From NCBI RefSeq assembly GCF_041530365.1, contig NZ_CP168034.1, positions 1,364,001 through 1,428,000 on the forward strand: a stretch of DNA of 64,000 bases, written 5' to 3'. Source of the DNA: Capnocytophaga sp. ARDL2. Its GTDB lineage: Bacteria > Bacteroidota > Bacteroidia > Flavobacteriales > Flavobacteriaceae. The notes under the pieces are model-generated. The model was not told the DNA's origin and did not search any database. It saw only the letters and a list, made by a program, of their open reading frames with translations. Positions 1-11,200 of the stretch are shown here, piece after piece; within the stretch, counting starts at the first letter, position 1; each line of letters begins with the position of its first letter. A program made the translations under genes and the position numbers.

Positions 1-1
1 T

Positions 2-3000
2 TTTCCTGCAAAAATTCGTTACAAACTCAATGCTCAAGGGCAAGTCACCGAGCGAAAAGCTTATAGTCATTCCACCAAAGATTATACGGTTTCGATTCCT
101 ACGACACAGAGTATTTTGAGTTTTTCGATACCTCATTCTGCTGTGATTCAACGCAAAACGCACTTTTTTGAATACTATACTTCGAGTAAAAAAGTTGCGC
201 ACAAATTGGCGAGTTATCAAAATTTCAATTCATTGGTTTTTAATGAAAATGGCAGTTCGGCTCAAAATAATTATGTTGCTGGATTTCAAGGGCTGTACAA
301 AGCCAATATTTTTAGTAGTGAAAACAATTTACAAGTAGGAACGCTCTATCGCAATTGGGGTCAATTTGCTTACAAAGGAGCCAATCCAGGAGAACCCTTT
401 CAATACATCAACCGCAACCATTTATCGATCAGTCCGCTTGTGGGTGACAGTGAGGGATATTCTCAATCATCGATACAGCAACTTGAAAATCTGATGAATA
501 CTCCTGATAGCGAGGCTGATTCTATCGACGAAAACGACAATGGAACCATTGCTATTGGAACAAATACAGTGCTCAATACCAATCGATTGCAAGCCTTGGA
601 ACGCTTTGCAGCATTGACACCCCATCGAGCAAATGCTTCGTGGCAAATGCACAACAAACTCAAGGTTACAGCCACCCAAAGTAGTCCGTTTTTGCGTTAC
701 GAAGATCAAGATGCTTCTTACAATCCGTCGGTATCTACTACGGTTTCGCCTTGTGCTTCATGCGAGGCGGTGGGAATTGTAAAACAAAGCGAAACCCACT
801 CAAAATCACGTACGCGTTCATCAAGTATTGTTTTTACTTCAATTTCAATGGCGACCAATTCGGGAGAAAGTCGTATGCTCAACGATTTTACCGACATCAA
901 TGGCGATGGTTATCCCGATGTGTTGGGAGGAGCGATTCAGTTGACCAATTCGAGAGGAGGATTGACCAATACATTACAAGCCAAAAGTTTGCAAATGAAC
1001 CAACAAACCAATGGTTCGGGAGCGACTGCGGGTGGTTCGGCACAGGTGTTTTCCACCTCAATCAAAGGGCAAAAAAGCAACACACATACAGTAAAAAATC
1101 ACCACAACATCAATGGGGCAGGTTCGCTTTCGGGCAGTTATTTTGAATCGACTACTGAAAATCAAGGGATATTTATCGATTTGAATGGTGATGGATTGGC
1201 TGATGAAGTAGATTTTGACAATAAAAAGGTGTTTTTTAACCTAGGAAAAAGCTTTCATACGGAAAATTACACAGGATTTGCTGTACAAAATAAACATTTG
1301 GTTTCAACATCGAGAAACTTTGGTATTTCGCCAAGTACAGGCTTGGGCTATGCTTTTACGCCTAATGTCAATGACCGTTTCAATGCCGATTTTCACTTGG
1401 GCGTAACGGGTTCGGAAACTATTTCGGAACAAAAGACACAATTTTATGACATCAACGGTGACGGTTTGGTCGATTTTGTAAGCAATAAACAGGTCTTTAT
1501 CAATACAGGAACAGGTTTTGTTACTTCAGGAATGCAATTGCCGGATTTTGAGAAAAATACGACGGTTCAAATCGGTTGGATGACCAATTTGTCTGTATTG
1601 TTTCCGGTTTCTGTATTTGGGATTACTATCAAGTTTGGTGGCGGTGGCGGTTATAGCCGTTCGAGTAGTTTTCATTCAGAAAAAATCCGTTTGATGGATT
1701 TTGACGGCGATGGTTTTGTTGATGTGTTGTATTCAGACAAAGAAGAGCGGTTGAAAGTGCGATTGTCAAATATTCGCCGTACCAATTTGTTGAAAAAAGT
1801 GAGCAATCCTACGGGTTCGTCGTTTATTATGGATTACGCAACGACAGGTTCTACCTATAAAATGCCGTTTAAAAAATGGGTGTTATCGTCTGTGGATATT
1901 CACGATGGATTTGTGGGCGATGGTGCCGATGTACAACGCCAACGCTTTGAATATCAGAATGGATTTAAAGACCGTAGAGAACGCAAATTTTTAGGATTTG
2001 GTGAAATCAAAACCCATCAATTGGGCGATAATGAGCAAGTGTATCGCACACAAACACAGGAGTTTGTGCTAAACCAGCTGACCGATACAGAGGCAACGGA
2101 ACCGAGTATGAGCGGAAAGGTGCGAAAATACCAATACATTGGGCAATTGCCTTGGAAATCATCATTGAAAGATGCGTCTGGTCGAGTGCTAAACGAGCAA
2201 ATTACCGATTATCGTTTGGTGAGTTTAACAGCTAATCAACCGATGGGTAATTTCAATACTACAGAGGCTTCGACCCAAAATTTTGGAGATAAAAGTCGTA
2301 TTTTGCCCTTGGTGAAAACCCTTACACAAAAGACGCATCATTTTGAGGGAATGAGTAACGATTTTATTACCCATACACAGAGTACACAATTTCAGCGATA
2401 TGACCGGTATGCACAGCCGTTGCAAGTGAAATTGGTAGAGGACAATTTGGATGTGCGTATTTTGTATCACACGATAAATAATTCGTCAAAATATTTAGTA
2501 TCTATTCCACGTCAACACCGCATTTTGCATAACAATCAAGTGTTGCGAAAAAGCGATACCACCATAGATGCTGTAGGAAATATTAGGAGTATTTCTCGCG
2601 ATAGATTGGACGGTCAACAAGCGATTACAAATTATGAGTACAACACATTTGGATTGCTGACGAAAGTAACTTTACCGAAACAAACTGCCAATTCTCCAGA
2701 GAGTAGTCGCATGTTCTATTCATACATTTACGACCCAAAATATTATCAATTTGTAAGCCAAGTAACGGATGCTCACGGCTATATCAGCAGCAAATCGTAC
2801 AGTAATTTTGGAAAAATAGAAAGCGTAACGGATACCAACGGCAACCAATTTTTCTATGATTACGATGCGATGCAACGATTGGTTTTGTTCAAAGGACCAT
2901 ATCACAATGAAAAAACGATTGAACATGAGTACGGTCGCACGGTGCAAAATATACCTTATGCTGTAACCAAACATTATATTACCGACAATCAACATGCACA

Positions 3001-6000
3001 AAACGCACCGCAACAAATCGTGCATACAGTCAGTTTTTCGGATGGATTGGGTCGCATTATTCAAACCAAAAAACAATTAGACACACCGCAGGAATGTGTA
3101 GGTGGCAATGGCTATTGGTTGGAGGTTTCGGGCAAACAATTGTACGATGCCTTGGGACGAGTAACCGCTTCGTATCTGAGTAAAGAGGAGAAAAATTGTC
3201 AAGGAGATTTTAATACTCAACTGCGATTGTACAGCGATTTGACACACAACAATCAAGAAAAAACAACCGTTGCTTACGATGCCCTCGACCGACCGCTCTT
3301 GCAGACCGTTGTAGGCTTGGATGCTGTAACTTCGTATATTTATGGCAAGGACAACGCTACCCAAACGGCAACGACCCAAGTCATATTGCCAGAAGGCAAC
3401 CAAACCACGACTTATACAGACCGCCGAGGACACACTGTGCAATCGGTGCAGTACAACAGTGATACAAACGAGGCTTTAGCCACACAATTTGCTTACAATG
3501 CCTTGGGCGAATTGCTACAAGTAACCGATGCCGAAGGACATCATACAAAATATCAGTACAATAAATTGGGACAAAAAACTCAGACGATACATCCTGATAG
3601 CGGTACAACCAAGTTTGAATACAATCTCGACGGTTCGTTGCGACGCATGGCAAACGAAAAACTCAACCACAACAACCAGTGGATCAATTATTCGTACAAC
3701 AAAAATCAGTTGATACAAGTACAGTATCCGTCGCATACAGTATCGTATGAATACGGAACCGCGAGTGATTTGGGCAACGGACAAAACCGAGTAGGACGTT
3801 TGAAAAAAGTAACGGATTTGACGGGTACTCGAGAGTTTTCGTACGGAAAATTGGGAGAAATCACGCAAGATTACCGAGTGTTGCAATCGCAAAACGGAGT
3901 GATGCAATTCTACACCAGGACCCAAACCGACTCGTGGGGGCGTGTGTTGGAGATGACTTACCCTGACGGAGAAAAATTATTTTACGAATACAATACAATA
4001 GGACAATTAAAAAAGATAAAGAATTCAAATAATTATGTATATTTGAGGCACGTACTTTATACGTTTTTCGGCGAAGCCAAAGAGATAGAATACGGTAACA
4101 AAGTAAAAACCCAAAACGATTTTGATACCATGCGACGTTTGCGTACGATGCGATTGCGAAGACCGAGTAACCACATTTTTTCAAATGTGCAGTACGATTA
4201 TGACCGCAACCAAAACATTGTGCGACAACGAAATACGGTATCACAGCACAACAATTTGCATTTGGGAGGCGTGAGCGATAAGCAATACCAATACGACAAA
4301 TACAATCGTTTGTCGAGAGCCATAGGTACATTTACAGGATTTAAGGAAGAGCAAAACTATGATTTGACAATGAGCTACAACGCGACTCATAGTATTGTAA
4401 ACAAAAACCAGACACACAATGTAACGCTGAATCAAGTACCACAAAATTCGGTGCATAATTATCAAGCGGAGTATTTTTACGATGATGATACACACCCTCA
4501 CGCACCGTCATTGTTGCAATACCAAGACGGAAAAAGTATTAAATTGAGTTATGATGCCAACGGTAATTTAGAGCATATACAATCAGACAAGGATTTGGTT
4601 GTTGTAGGCAATAGAGATTTTGAATGGGACGAGCAAAACCGTTTGTTGTCTGTGGTGGACAATGGCGGACAGCAGATCAGTCATTATGTATATGACCACA
4701 CAGGCGAGCGAACGTTTAAGTCAGAGCAAGGACTTAGTTTGGCAAATGTATCAGGACAGCAAGCGTATGAAGTATCAGATATGACAAACTATACGCTGTA
4801 TCCATCAGGCTTTGTCACGGTAAATCCGGAGCGAAATGAATATACCAAGCATTATTACAACAACGGCAAGCGATTGGCAAGTCGCTTGATGACTCTACAA
4901 GGACAATTTGTCTCTCAAAATCAGATGCAACCACAGGCGATGAGTATGCAGGCGATGTCGGCTACTCAAAGCCCACAAAACTGTCAGCAACAGTTGGATG
5001 CGATTATGCAATACCTTGCCAACGACCCTGCGATGGCAGATTGTTTGACAGCGGTACAAAACATCAATGCAGACCCATCTTATCAAAATGCTTGTGATAA
5101 ACTCTATGCCGTAAACGCATTAAACTGCTCACCAGCAGATGTGATTGATGTGGTGATTACAGACCCTGTGTACACCCCAGAGGAAATCAGTGAGTTGGAT
5201 TGTATTAATGCGATATATCAATTGTTTTATTTGTCTGTATATAAAAGCAATAGTACCTATTGGTTGAATGCAGATGTAAAACGCTGTTATAGCCAAATAA
5301 AAGGTATAATCATGAAATATTTTATAACACCAGAACCACAACGAATGGATCCTTGTGAGTTTTGGGAGTATTTACAACAATTTTTACCGTGTGAACCTAC
5401 GCCAACAATTCAAGAGCCAGTTCCAACACCAACGGAGCCAATCACATACGAGCCACCTGTATTGACACAACCAACGCCTGTACACGGTTTCGAACCTGTA
5501 CAACCATCGTTGGACAGAGTATATTATTATCACGGAGACCACTTAGGAAGTAGCACTTATGTAACCGACGACAACGGACGACCTGTTGCGTATTATGATT
5601 ATTTGCCATTTGGAGAAGTGGCGGTTGAACACAACCAAACCACGAATTTCAATAATGGGTATAAATTCAACGCAAAAGAGTTAGACGAAGCGACAGGTAT
5701 GAGTTACTATGGTGCGAGGTATTACGACCCAAGAATAAGCCTGTTTGTGAGTGTAGATCCGCTGGTGGAGAAAACAATGACTCCTTATCAGTATGTGCAT
5801 CAAAACCCTATCAACTTGATAGACCCAACAGGAATGAGTGCGGATGGTTGGGTGCAGAGAAAAGATGGGACTATTTATTGGGATGAAAACGCAACTTCAC
5901 AAGCCACGACCAAAGCAGGCGAAACATATTTAGGAAAGACTTACGAAAGAGAAAAAATTTGGAGTAATGTTAATGTCAGAGGGAATATAGAAAATGGTCT

Positions 6001-6562
6001 AATGCGAGAAAACTATAAGTCCAATGGTAAAATGGAGTATACGAATTTGACTCCTTGGGTAGATAAAGCTTTTGAAGAAATGGCTAAGGGAATATCTGAA
6101 ACAGGTAGTAACCCCGAAATCACAAAATATTGGGAATACACACAAATGCCTAAAGCTGCCGCAAATGGAGATAAGTGGGCTCAAAGTGTTTTGAAAGAAG
6201 ACCAAACCCCTTGGTGTGCTGCCTTTGTTAATTACAGTTTAGAAACTTCAGGGGTTGATGGAACTATGTTTGCTACAGCATATTCCTTTAAAAAATATGG
6301 TCAAAATTTAGGGAATAACAAACCTGTATATGGCTCAATCGCAGTTATGAATTATTCACACGTGGGTTTTGTCGTTGGTACAAATAAAGATGGTAGAATT
6401 ATACTACTTGGAGGTAATCAAGGGAATGCTATTAATTTAAGCCCTAATGGAAAGTCCTCAGTTATACAATATGTATATCCAAGCGGACATACTCCTACAA
6501 ACCTTTCACTGCCTCAATATGATTTAAAAGGACGCTCACTAACAAATGCAACATCAAGATAA
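2..6562 (+). CDS. Rhs/YD-repeat polymorphic toxin with SpvB/TcB-like trunk and CHAP-like tip (5' end outside window)
   Basis: The reading frame is already open at base 2, so the true start lies upstream; at least 2186 residues are visible. FG-GAP/integrin-like Ca-binding motifs of the type DINGDG and DFDGDG occur near nt 893, 1180, 1449 and 1698. A TcdB-middle-like segment follows, then YD repeats (about 2600-4700), a Cys-rich insert and a Pro-rich hinge (about 4980-5490), and the RHS core (YYYHGDHLGSS to DPTGM, about 5510-5840). The last 240 residues are the variable tip. It contains PWCAAFVNY (about nt 6209) and SHVGFVVG (about 6356), the Cys/His arrangement of CHAP/NlpC-P60 peptidoglycan amidases (TIGR02594-like). 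Known family role: the Rhs barrel encapsulates and delivers a C-terminal toxin. Inference: this is the expressed effector of the locus and attacks the cell wall of competitors. Confidence 0.85.
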   Translation, partial: FPAKIRYKLNAQGQVTERKAYSHSTKDYTVSIPTTQSILSFSIPHSAVIQRKTHFFEYYTSSKKVAHKLASYQNFNSLVFNENGSSAQNNYVAGFQGLYKANIFSSENNLQVGTLYRNWGQFAYKGANPGEPFQYINRNHLSISPLVGDSEGYSQSSIQQLENLMNTPDSEADSIDENDNGTIAIGTNTVLNTNRLQALERFAALTPHRANASWQMHNKLKVTATQSSPFLRYEDQDASYNPSVSTTVSPCASCEAVGIVKQSETHSKSRTRSSSIVFTSISMATNSGESRMLNDFTDINGDGYPDVLGGAIQLTNSRGGLTNTLQAKSLQMNQQTNGSGATAGGSAQVFSTSIKGQKSNTHTVKNHHNINGAGSLSGSYFESTTENQGIFIDLNGDGLADEVDFDNKKVFFNLGKSFHTENYTGFAVQNKHLVSTSRNFGISPSTGLGYAFTPNVNDRFNADFHLGVTGSETISEQKTQFYDINGDGLVDFVSNKQVFINTGTGFVTSGMQLPDFEKNTTVQIGWMTNLSVLFPVSVFGITIKFGGGGGYSRSSSFHSEKIRLMDFDGDGFVDVLYSDKEERLKVRLSNIRRTNLLKKVSNPTGSSFIMDYATTGSTYKMPFKKWVLSSVDIHDGFVGDGADVQRQRFEYQNGFKDRRERKFLGFGEIKTHQLGDNEQVYRTQTQEFVLNQLTDTEATEPSMSGKVRKYQYIGQLPWKSSLKDASGRVLNEQITDYRLVSLTANQPMGNFNTTEASTQNFGDKSRILPLVKTLTQKTHHFEGMSNDFITHTQSTQFQRYDRYAQPLQVKLVEDNLDVRILYHTINNSSKYLVSIPRQHRILHNNQVLRKSDTTIDAVGNIRSISRDRLDGQQAITNYEYNTFGLLTKVTLPKQTANSPESSRMFYSYIYDPKYYQFVSQVTDAHGYISSKSYSNFGKIESVTDTNGNQFFYDYDAMQRLVLFKGPYHNEKTIEHEYGRTVQNIPYAVTKHYITDNQHAQNAPQQIVHTVSFSDGLGRIIQTKKQLDTPQECVGGNGYWLEVSGKQLYDALGRVTASYLSKEEKNCQGDFNTQLRLYSDLTHNNQEKTTVAYDALDRPLLQTVVGLDAVTSYIYGKDNATQTATTQVILPEGNQTTTYTDRRGHTVQSVQYNSDTNEALATQFAYNALGELLQVTDAEGHHTKYQYNKLGQKTQTIHPDSGTTKFEYNLDGSLRRMANEKLNHNNQWINYSYNKNQLIQVQYPSHTVSYEYGTASDLGNGQNRVGRLKKVTDLTGTREFSYGKLGEITQDYRVLQSQNGVMQFYTRTQTDSWGRVLEMTYPDGEKLFYEYNTIGQLKKIKNSNNYVYLRHVLYTFFGEAKEIEYGNKVKTQNDFDTMRRLRTMRLRRPSNHIFSNVQYDYDRNQNIVRQRNTVSQHNNLHLGGVSDKQYQYDKYNRLSRAIGTFTGFKEEQNYDLTMSYNATHSIVNKNQTHNVTLNQVPQNSVHNYQAEYFYDDDTHPHAPSLLQYQDGKSIKLSYDANGNLEHIQSDKDLVVVGNRDFEWDEQNRLLSVVDNGGQQISHYVYDHTGERTFKSEQGLSLANVSGQQAYEVSDMTNYTLYPSGFVTVNPERNEYTKHYYNNGKRLASRLMTLQGQFVSQNQMQPQAMSMQAMSATQSPQNCQQQLDAIMQYLANDPAMADCLTAVQNINADPSYQNACDKLYAVNALNCSPADVIDVVITDPVYTPEEISELDCINAIYQLFYLSVYKSNSTYWLNADVKRCYSQIKGIIMKYFITPEPQRMDPCEFWEYLQQFLPCEPTPTIQEPVPTPTEPITYEPPVLTQPTPVHGFEPVQPSLDRVYYYHGDHLGSSTYVTDDNGRPVAYYDYLPFGEVAVEHNQTTNFNNGYKFNAKELDEATGMSYYGARYYDPRISLFVSVDPLVEKTMTPYQYVHQNPINLIDPTGMSADGWVQRKDGTIYWDENATSQATTKAGETYLGKTYEREKIWSNVNVRGNIENGLMRENYKSNGKMEYTNLTPWVDKAFEEMAKGISETGSNPEITKYWEYTQMPKAAANGDKWAQSVLKEDQTPWCAAFVNYSLETSGVDGTMFATAYSFKKYGQNLGNNKPVYGSIAVMNYSHVGFVVGTNKDGRIILLGGNQGNAINLSPNGKSSVIQYVYPSGHTPTNLSLPQYDLKGRSLTNATSR
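1326..5765 (+). repeat. Rhs trunk/core repeat, copy 1
   Basis: About 4.4 kb that recurs almost base for base at 8248-12678. The offset is 6922 up to the linker and 6913 after it, because copy 2 lacks three codons there. Only scattered substitutions are visible in the first 3.5 kb, and differences increase from the linker through the core. The repeat starts in mid-codon sequence at TTTCGCCAAG and has no recognisable terminal structure, so it looks like a homologous-recombination product and not a transposon. Confidence 0.9.
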
Positions 6563-6574
6563 GATATAAACAAA

Positions 6575-7057
6575 ATGAAAAGCTTATTTATAACCATAGC
6601 AGCTACTATAGTTAGTTGTTTTAATAAACAACCAAAATCCGACCAAGGTATATTTAGTAGTAAAACCCACCAAGATACTCTTGTATATTTGAACAATGAT
6701 TATAAAATGACGATTTATTCAAGAGATAAAGCAATCTATGATTTTAAACTGTATAATATCAAAACCTTTGTACAATTGGAAGGAACACCTCAATTAATTT
6801 TAGTGGAAGATGAGATACCTGAAGGTTCATTGAGGGAAGACCATAATAATCCCAATGATTATAGAGGGTATGAATGTGATAGCGCATATCAATATATAAT
6901 TGAAAAGATAAAAGTTGTTTTTGCACTTGAAAAAGGTACAAAAAATAGGCTTGATTTAGTAATTTATGATTCTGATTATAAAGATTTTGTAAATGGTGAT
7001 TATACTTTAGTTAAACAGAATGAAAACATTAGTATTAGAAACTTACCAATCCAATAG
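6575..7057 (+). CDS. Lipoprotein, probable immunity protein of the first Rhs tip
   Basis: A 160-residue protein beginning 12 bp after the Rhs stop codon. The N-terminus is a short lysine-then-hydrophobic segment ending in a lipobox (TIVSC, Cys about residue 15), so it should be a lipid-anchored envelope protein. No domain is recognised. Immediate position behind a toxin tip, same strand and no own promoter suggest it protects against the CHAP-like amidase; an envelope location fits a peptidoglycan-targeting toxin. Family assignment is not possible by eye, and the immunity role is inferred from position. Confidence 0.6.
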   Translation: MKSLFITIAATIVSCFNKQPKSDQGIFSSKTHQDTLVYLNNDYKMTIYSRDKAIYDFKLYNIKTFVQLEGTPQLILVEDEIPEGSLREDHNNPNDYRGYECDSAYQYIIEKIKVVFALEKGTKNRLDLVIYDSDYKDFVNGDYTLVKQNENISIRNLPIQ

Positions 7058-7199
7058 AAAAATGACTTATTCTAAATAAATAGGATTAAATATAAACATT
7101 ACAGGAGAGACTAAAAAAACAGGACGAAAAGATAAAATAGGAAGAGATGCGTATTTTGCAGAAGGTTCAGCACCATTTTATATCACAACAGAAACAAAA

Positions 7200-7628
7200 A
7201 TGGATATAAATTTAAGAGCCAATGTTACTTCAAGTATAGATAAAAAAGGAAATTTATCTAAAAAATTTAACGGAATAGATTTTAATGTTACTATAAGTGG
7301 TAAGGTAATAGCACCTTATCCAGATATGTCAATGAAATTATTTGATAGAGAGATGAGTTTACAAGGGAATCCGATGACTCCTGATATTTCTCAAAACCCT
7401 TCTTTTATTCAAGGTGGTGATGTTCCAACTTTAACCTATAAAACACATTGGAGTTCAACATCTATCCAAAAAAATTATGGAAAATCCTTTAATATCAATT
7501 TTAATTTTAAAGGGCAATATGCTAATGGATTAAAATCAATGACAATGCCAAGTATTTTAGGAGTATTAGGTATTCCTAATACTACAAATATAAGAACATT
7601 TATAAAATTCAATAATCAACGGAAATAA
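7200..7628 (+). CDS. Orphan toxin-tip-like fragment without RHS core
   Basis: The first ATG is at 7200, but the frame is open from 7080 (stop TAA at 7077-7079), adding about 40 upstream codons. The 142-residue product is rich in Thr, Ser and Asn with alternating hydrophobics (beta-rich appearance). It has no DPTG core motif, no signal peptide and no recognised domain. Its position between one immunity gene and another lipoprotein gene suggests the 3' remnant of a displaced tip cassette whose core was lost. It could equally be a small unrelated gene. Confidence 0.4.
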   Translation: MDINLRANVTSSIDKKGNLSKKFNGIDFNVTISGKVIAPYPDMSMKLFDREMSLQGNPMTPDISQNPSFIQGGDVPTLTYKTHWSSTSIQKNYGKSFNINFNFKGQYANGLKSMTMPSILGVLGIPNTTNIRTFIKFNNQRK

Positions 7629-8215
7629 TGAAAAAAAAAATCTTACTATCAATTCTTTTAATCCTACTTAATTGTAAAGAAAAAAAAAATAATGATTTAA
7701 TTAACCAATCATTGGAAAAATTTTATCGAACAGAAGACTTAAATAGTTTGATAGAAACATATAATCAATTATTTAATGATGTAAATAAAAAAGAAGTTTT
7801 AAAAAGATATAATAAAAAACAGGTTATACCTTTTTTTATTGCTCTGAATAAAAAGAAAGAACTTAAAGAAATATTAGAATATCAAGAAAAAATAGATTAT
7901 CATGACAAACTTTTAATTAATCTATTAGCTTATAATATAGAAAAAGAAAATGGAAATATAAACAAACAACCAATTTATAATAATATAAAAATTATACAAA
8001 AGGAATTGTCAAAATCTCCAAAGGATTCTATTTTATATATTGATTATTTTTCTATGAGATCAATGTTGGTTGATGAAACGGAACTAAAAACAGAAATAGA
8101 TAGCATGAGATATACTAATTTTTATTTTTCAAACAATTTTTATGAATTTATTATTGAAGATGCTATTAATGAATTAAAAAACAATGAGGTTACTAAGAAT
8201 ATTTTTAAAAGATAA
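7628..8215 (+). CDS. Lipoprotein, probable immunity protein of a displaced tip
   Basis: A 195-residue product whose ATG overlaps the preceding TAA by one base (TAATG), a translational-coupling arrangement typical of toxin/immunity pairs. The signal peptide ends in LLNC (Cys about residue 16). The rest is strongly Lys/Asn/Glu-rich and probably helical, with no recognised domain. Very AT-rich compared with the Rhs trunk on either side. The immunity role is inferred only from coupling to the orphan tip upstream. Confidence 0.5.
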   Translation: MKKKILLSILLILLNCKEKKNNDLINQSLEKFYRTEDLNSLIETYNQLFNDVNKKEVLKRYNKKQVIPFFIALNKKKELKEILEYQEKIDYHDKLLINLLAYNIEKENGNINKQPIYNNIKIIQKELSKSPKDSILYIDYFSMRSMLVDETELKTEIDSMRYTNFYFSNNFYEFIIEDAINELKNNEVTKNIFKR

Positions 8216-8247
8216 TTTTTCCTTTGATAAATTTAAAAATTAATCCC

Positions 8248-11200
8248 TTTCGCCAAGTGCAGGCTTGGGCTATGCTTTTACGCCTAATGTCAATGACCGT
8301 TTCAATGCCGATTTTCACTTGGCCGTAACGGGTTCGGAAACTATTTCGGAACAAAAGACACAATTTTATGACATCAATGGTGACGGTTTGGTCGATTTTG
8401 TAAGCAATAAACAGGTCTTTATCAATACAGGAACAGGTTTTGCTACTTCAGGAATGCAATTGCCGGATTTTGAGAAAAATACGACGGTTCAAATCGGTTG
8501 GATGACCAATTTGTCTGTATTGTTTCCGGTTTCTGTATTTGGGATTACTATCAAGTTTGGTGGCGGTGGCGGTTATAGCCGTTCGAGTAGTTTTCATTCA
8601 GAAAAAATCCGTTTGATGGATTTTGACGGCGATGGTTTTGTTGACGTGTTGTATTCAGACAAAGAAGAGCGATTGAAAGTGCGATTGTCAAATATTCGCC
8701 GTACCAATTTGTTGAAAAAAGTGAGCAATCCTACGGGTTCGTCGTTTATTATGGATTACGCAACGACAGGTTCTACCTATAAAATGCCGTTTAAAAAATG
8801 GGTGTTATCGTCTGTGGATATTCACGATGGATTTGTGGGCGATGGTGCCAATGTACAACGCCAACGCTTTGAATATCAGAATGGATTTAAAGACCGTAGA
8901 GAACGCAAATTTTTAGGATTTGGTGAAATCAAAACCCATCAATTGGGCGATAATGAGCAAGTGTATCGCACACAAACACAGGAGTTTGTGCTAAACCAGC
9001 TGACCGATACAGAGGCAACGGAACCGAGTATGAGCGGAAAGGTGCGAAAATACCAATACATTGGGCAATTGCCTTGGAAATCATCATTGAAAGATGCGTC
9101 TGGTCGAGTGATAAACGAGCAAATTACCGATTATCGTTTGGTGAGTTTAACAGCTAATCAACCGATGGGTAATTTCAATACTACAGAGGCTTCAACCCAA
9201 AATTTTGGAGATAAAAGTCGTATTTTGCCCTTGGTGAAAACCCTTACACAAAAGACGCATCATTTTGAGGGAATGAGTAACGATTTTATTACCCATACAC
9301 AGAGTACACAATTTCAGCGATATGACCGGTATGCACAGCCGTTGCAAGTGAAATTGGTAGAGGACAATTTGGATGTGCGTATTTTGTATCACACGATAAA
9401 TAATTCGTCAAAATATTTAGTATCTATTCCACGTCAACACCGCATTTTGCATAACAATCAAGTGTTGCGAAAAAGCGATACCACCATAGATGCTGTAGGA
9501 AATATTAGGAGTATTTCTCGCGATAGATTGGACGGTCAACAAGCGATTACAAATTATGAGTACAACACATTTGGATTGCTGACGAAAGTAACTTTACCGA
9601 AACAAACTGCCAATTCTCCAGAGAGTAGTCGCATGTTCTATTCATACATTTACGACCCAAAATATTATCAATTTGTAAGCCAAGTAACGGATGCTCACGG
9701 CTATATCAGCAGCAAATCGTACAGTAATTTTGGAAAAATAGAAAGCGTAACGGATACCAACGGCAACCAATTTTTCTATGATTACGATGCGATGCAACGA
9801 TTGGTTTTGTTCAAAGGACCATATCACAATGAAAAAACGATTGAACATGAGTACGGTCGCACGGTGCAAAATATACCTTATGCTGTAACCAAACATTATA
9901 TTACCGACAATCAACATGCACAAAATGCACCGCAACAAATCGTGCATACAGTCAGTTTTTCGGATGGATTGGGTCGCATTATTCAAACCAAAAAACAATT
10001 AGACACACCGCAGGAATGTGTAGGTGGCAATGGCTATTGGTTGGAGGTTTCGGGCAAACAATTGTACGATGCCTTGGGACGAGTAACCGCTTCGTATCTG
10101 AGTAAAGAGGAGAAAAATTGTCAAGGAGATTTTAATACTCAACTGCGATTGTACAGCGATTTGACACACAACAATCAAGAAAAAACAACCGTTGCTTACG
10201 ATGCCCTCGACCGACCGCTCTTGCAGACCGTTGTAGGCTTGGATGCTGTAACTTCGTATATTTATGGCAAGGACAACGCTACCCAAACGGCAACGACCCA
10301 AGTCATATTGCCAGAAGGCAACCAAACCACGACTTATACAGACCGCCGAGGACACACTGTGCAATCGGTGCAGTACAACAGTGATACAAACGAGGCTTTA
10401 GCCACACAATTTGCTTACAATGCCTTGGGCGAATTGCTACAAGTAACCGATGCCGAAGGACATCATACAAAATATCAGTACAATAAATTGGGACAAAAAA
10501 CTCAGACGATACATCCTGATAGCGGTACAACCAAGTTTGAATACAATCTCGACGGTTCGTTGCGACGCATGGCAAACGAAAAACTCAACCACAACAACCA
10601 GTGGATCAATTATTCGTACAACAAAAATCAGTTGATACAAGTACAGTATCCGTCGCATACAGTATCGTATGAATACGGAACCGCGAGTGATTTGGGCAAC
10701 GGACAAAACCGAGTAGGACGTTTGAAAAAAGTAACGGATTTGACGGGTACTCGAGAGTTTTCGTACGGAAAATTGGGAGAAATCACGCAAGATTACCGAG
10801 TGTTGCAATCGCAAAACGGAGTGATGCAATTCTACACCAGGACCCAAACCGACTCGTGGGGGCGTGTGTTGGAGATGACTTACCCTGACGGAGAAAAATT
10901 ATTTTACGAATACAATACAATAGGACAATTAAAAAAGATAAAGAATTCAAATAATTATGTATATTTGAGGCACGTACTTTATACGTTTTTCGGCGAAGCC
11001 AAAGAGATAGAATACGGTAACAAAGTAAAAACCCAAAACGATTTTGATACCATGCGACGTTTGCGTACGATGCGATTGCGAAGACCGAGTAACCACATTT
11101 TTTCAAATGTGCAGTACGATTATGACCGCAACCAAAACATTGTGCGACAACGAAATACGGTATCACAGCACAACAATTTGCATTTGGGAGGCGTGAGCGA

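Noticed and set aside
3528..3713. Open frames on other strands and frames within the Rhs trunk, repeated in both trunk copies
   Set aside because: They occur identically in the duplicated trunk because the DNA is duplicated, have no coding character, and lie inside a well-supported gene.
2600..4700. YD-repeat DNA as a possible tandem nucleotide repeat or CRISPR-like array
   Set aside because: The repeats are degenerate protein-level YD motifs; no regular unit or spacer structure exists in the DNA. No CRISPR array was seen in the window.
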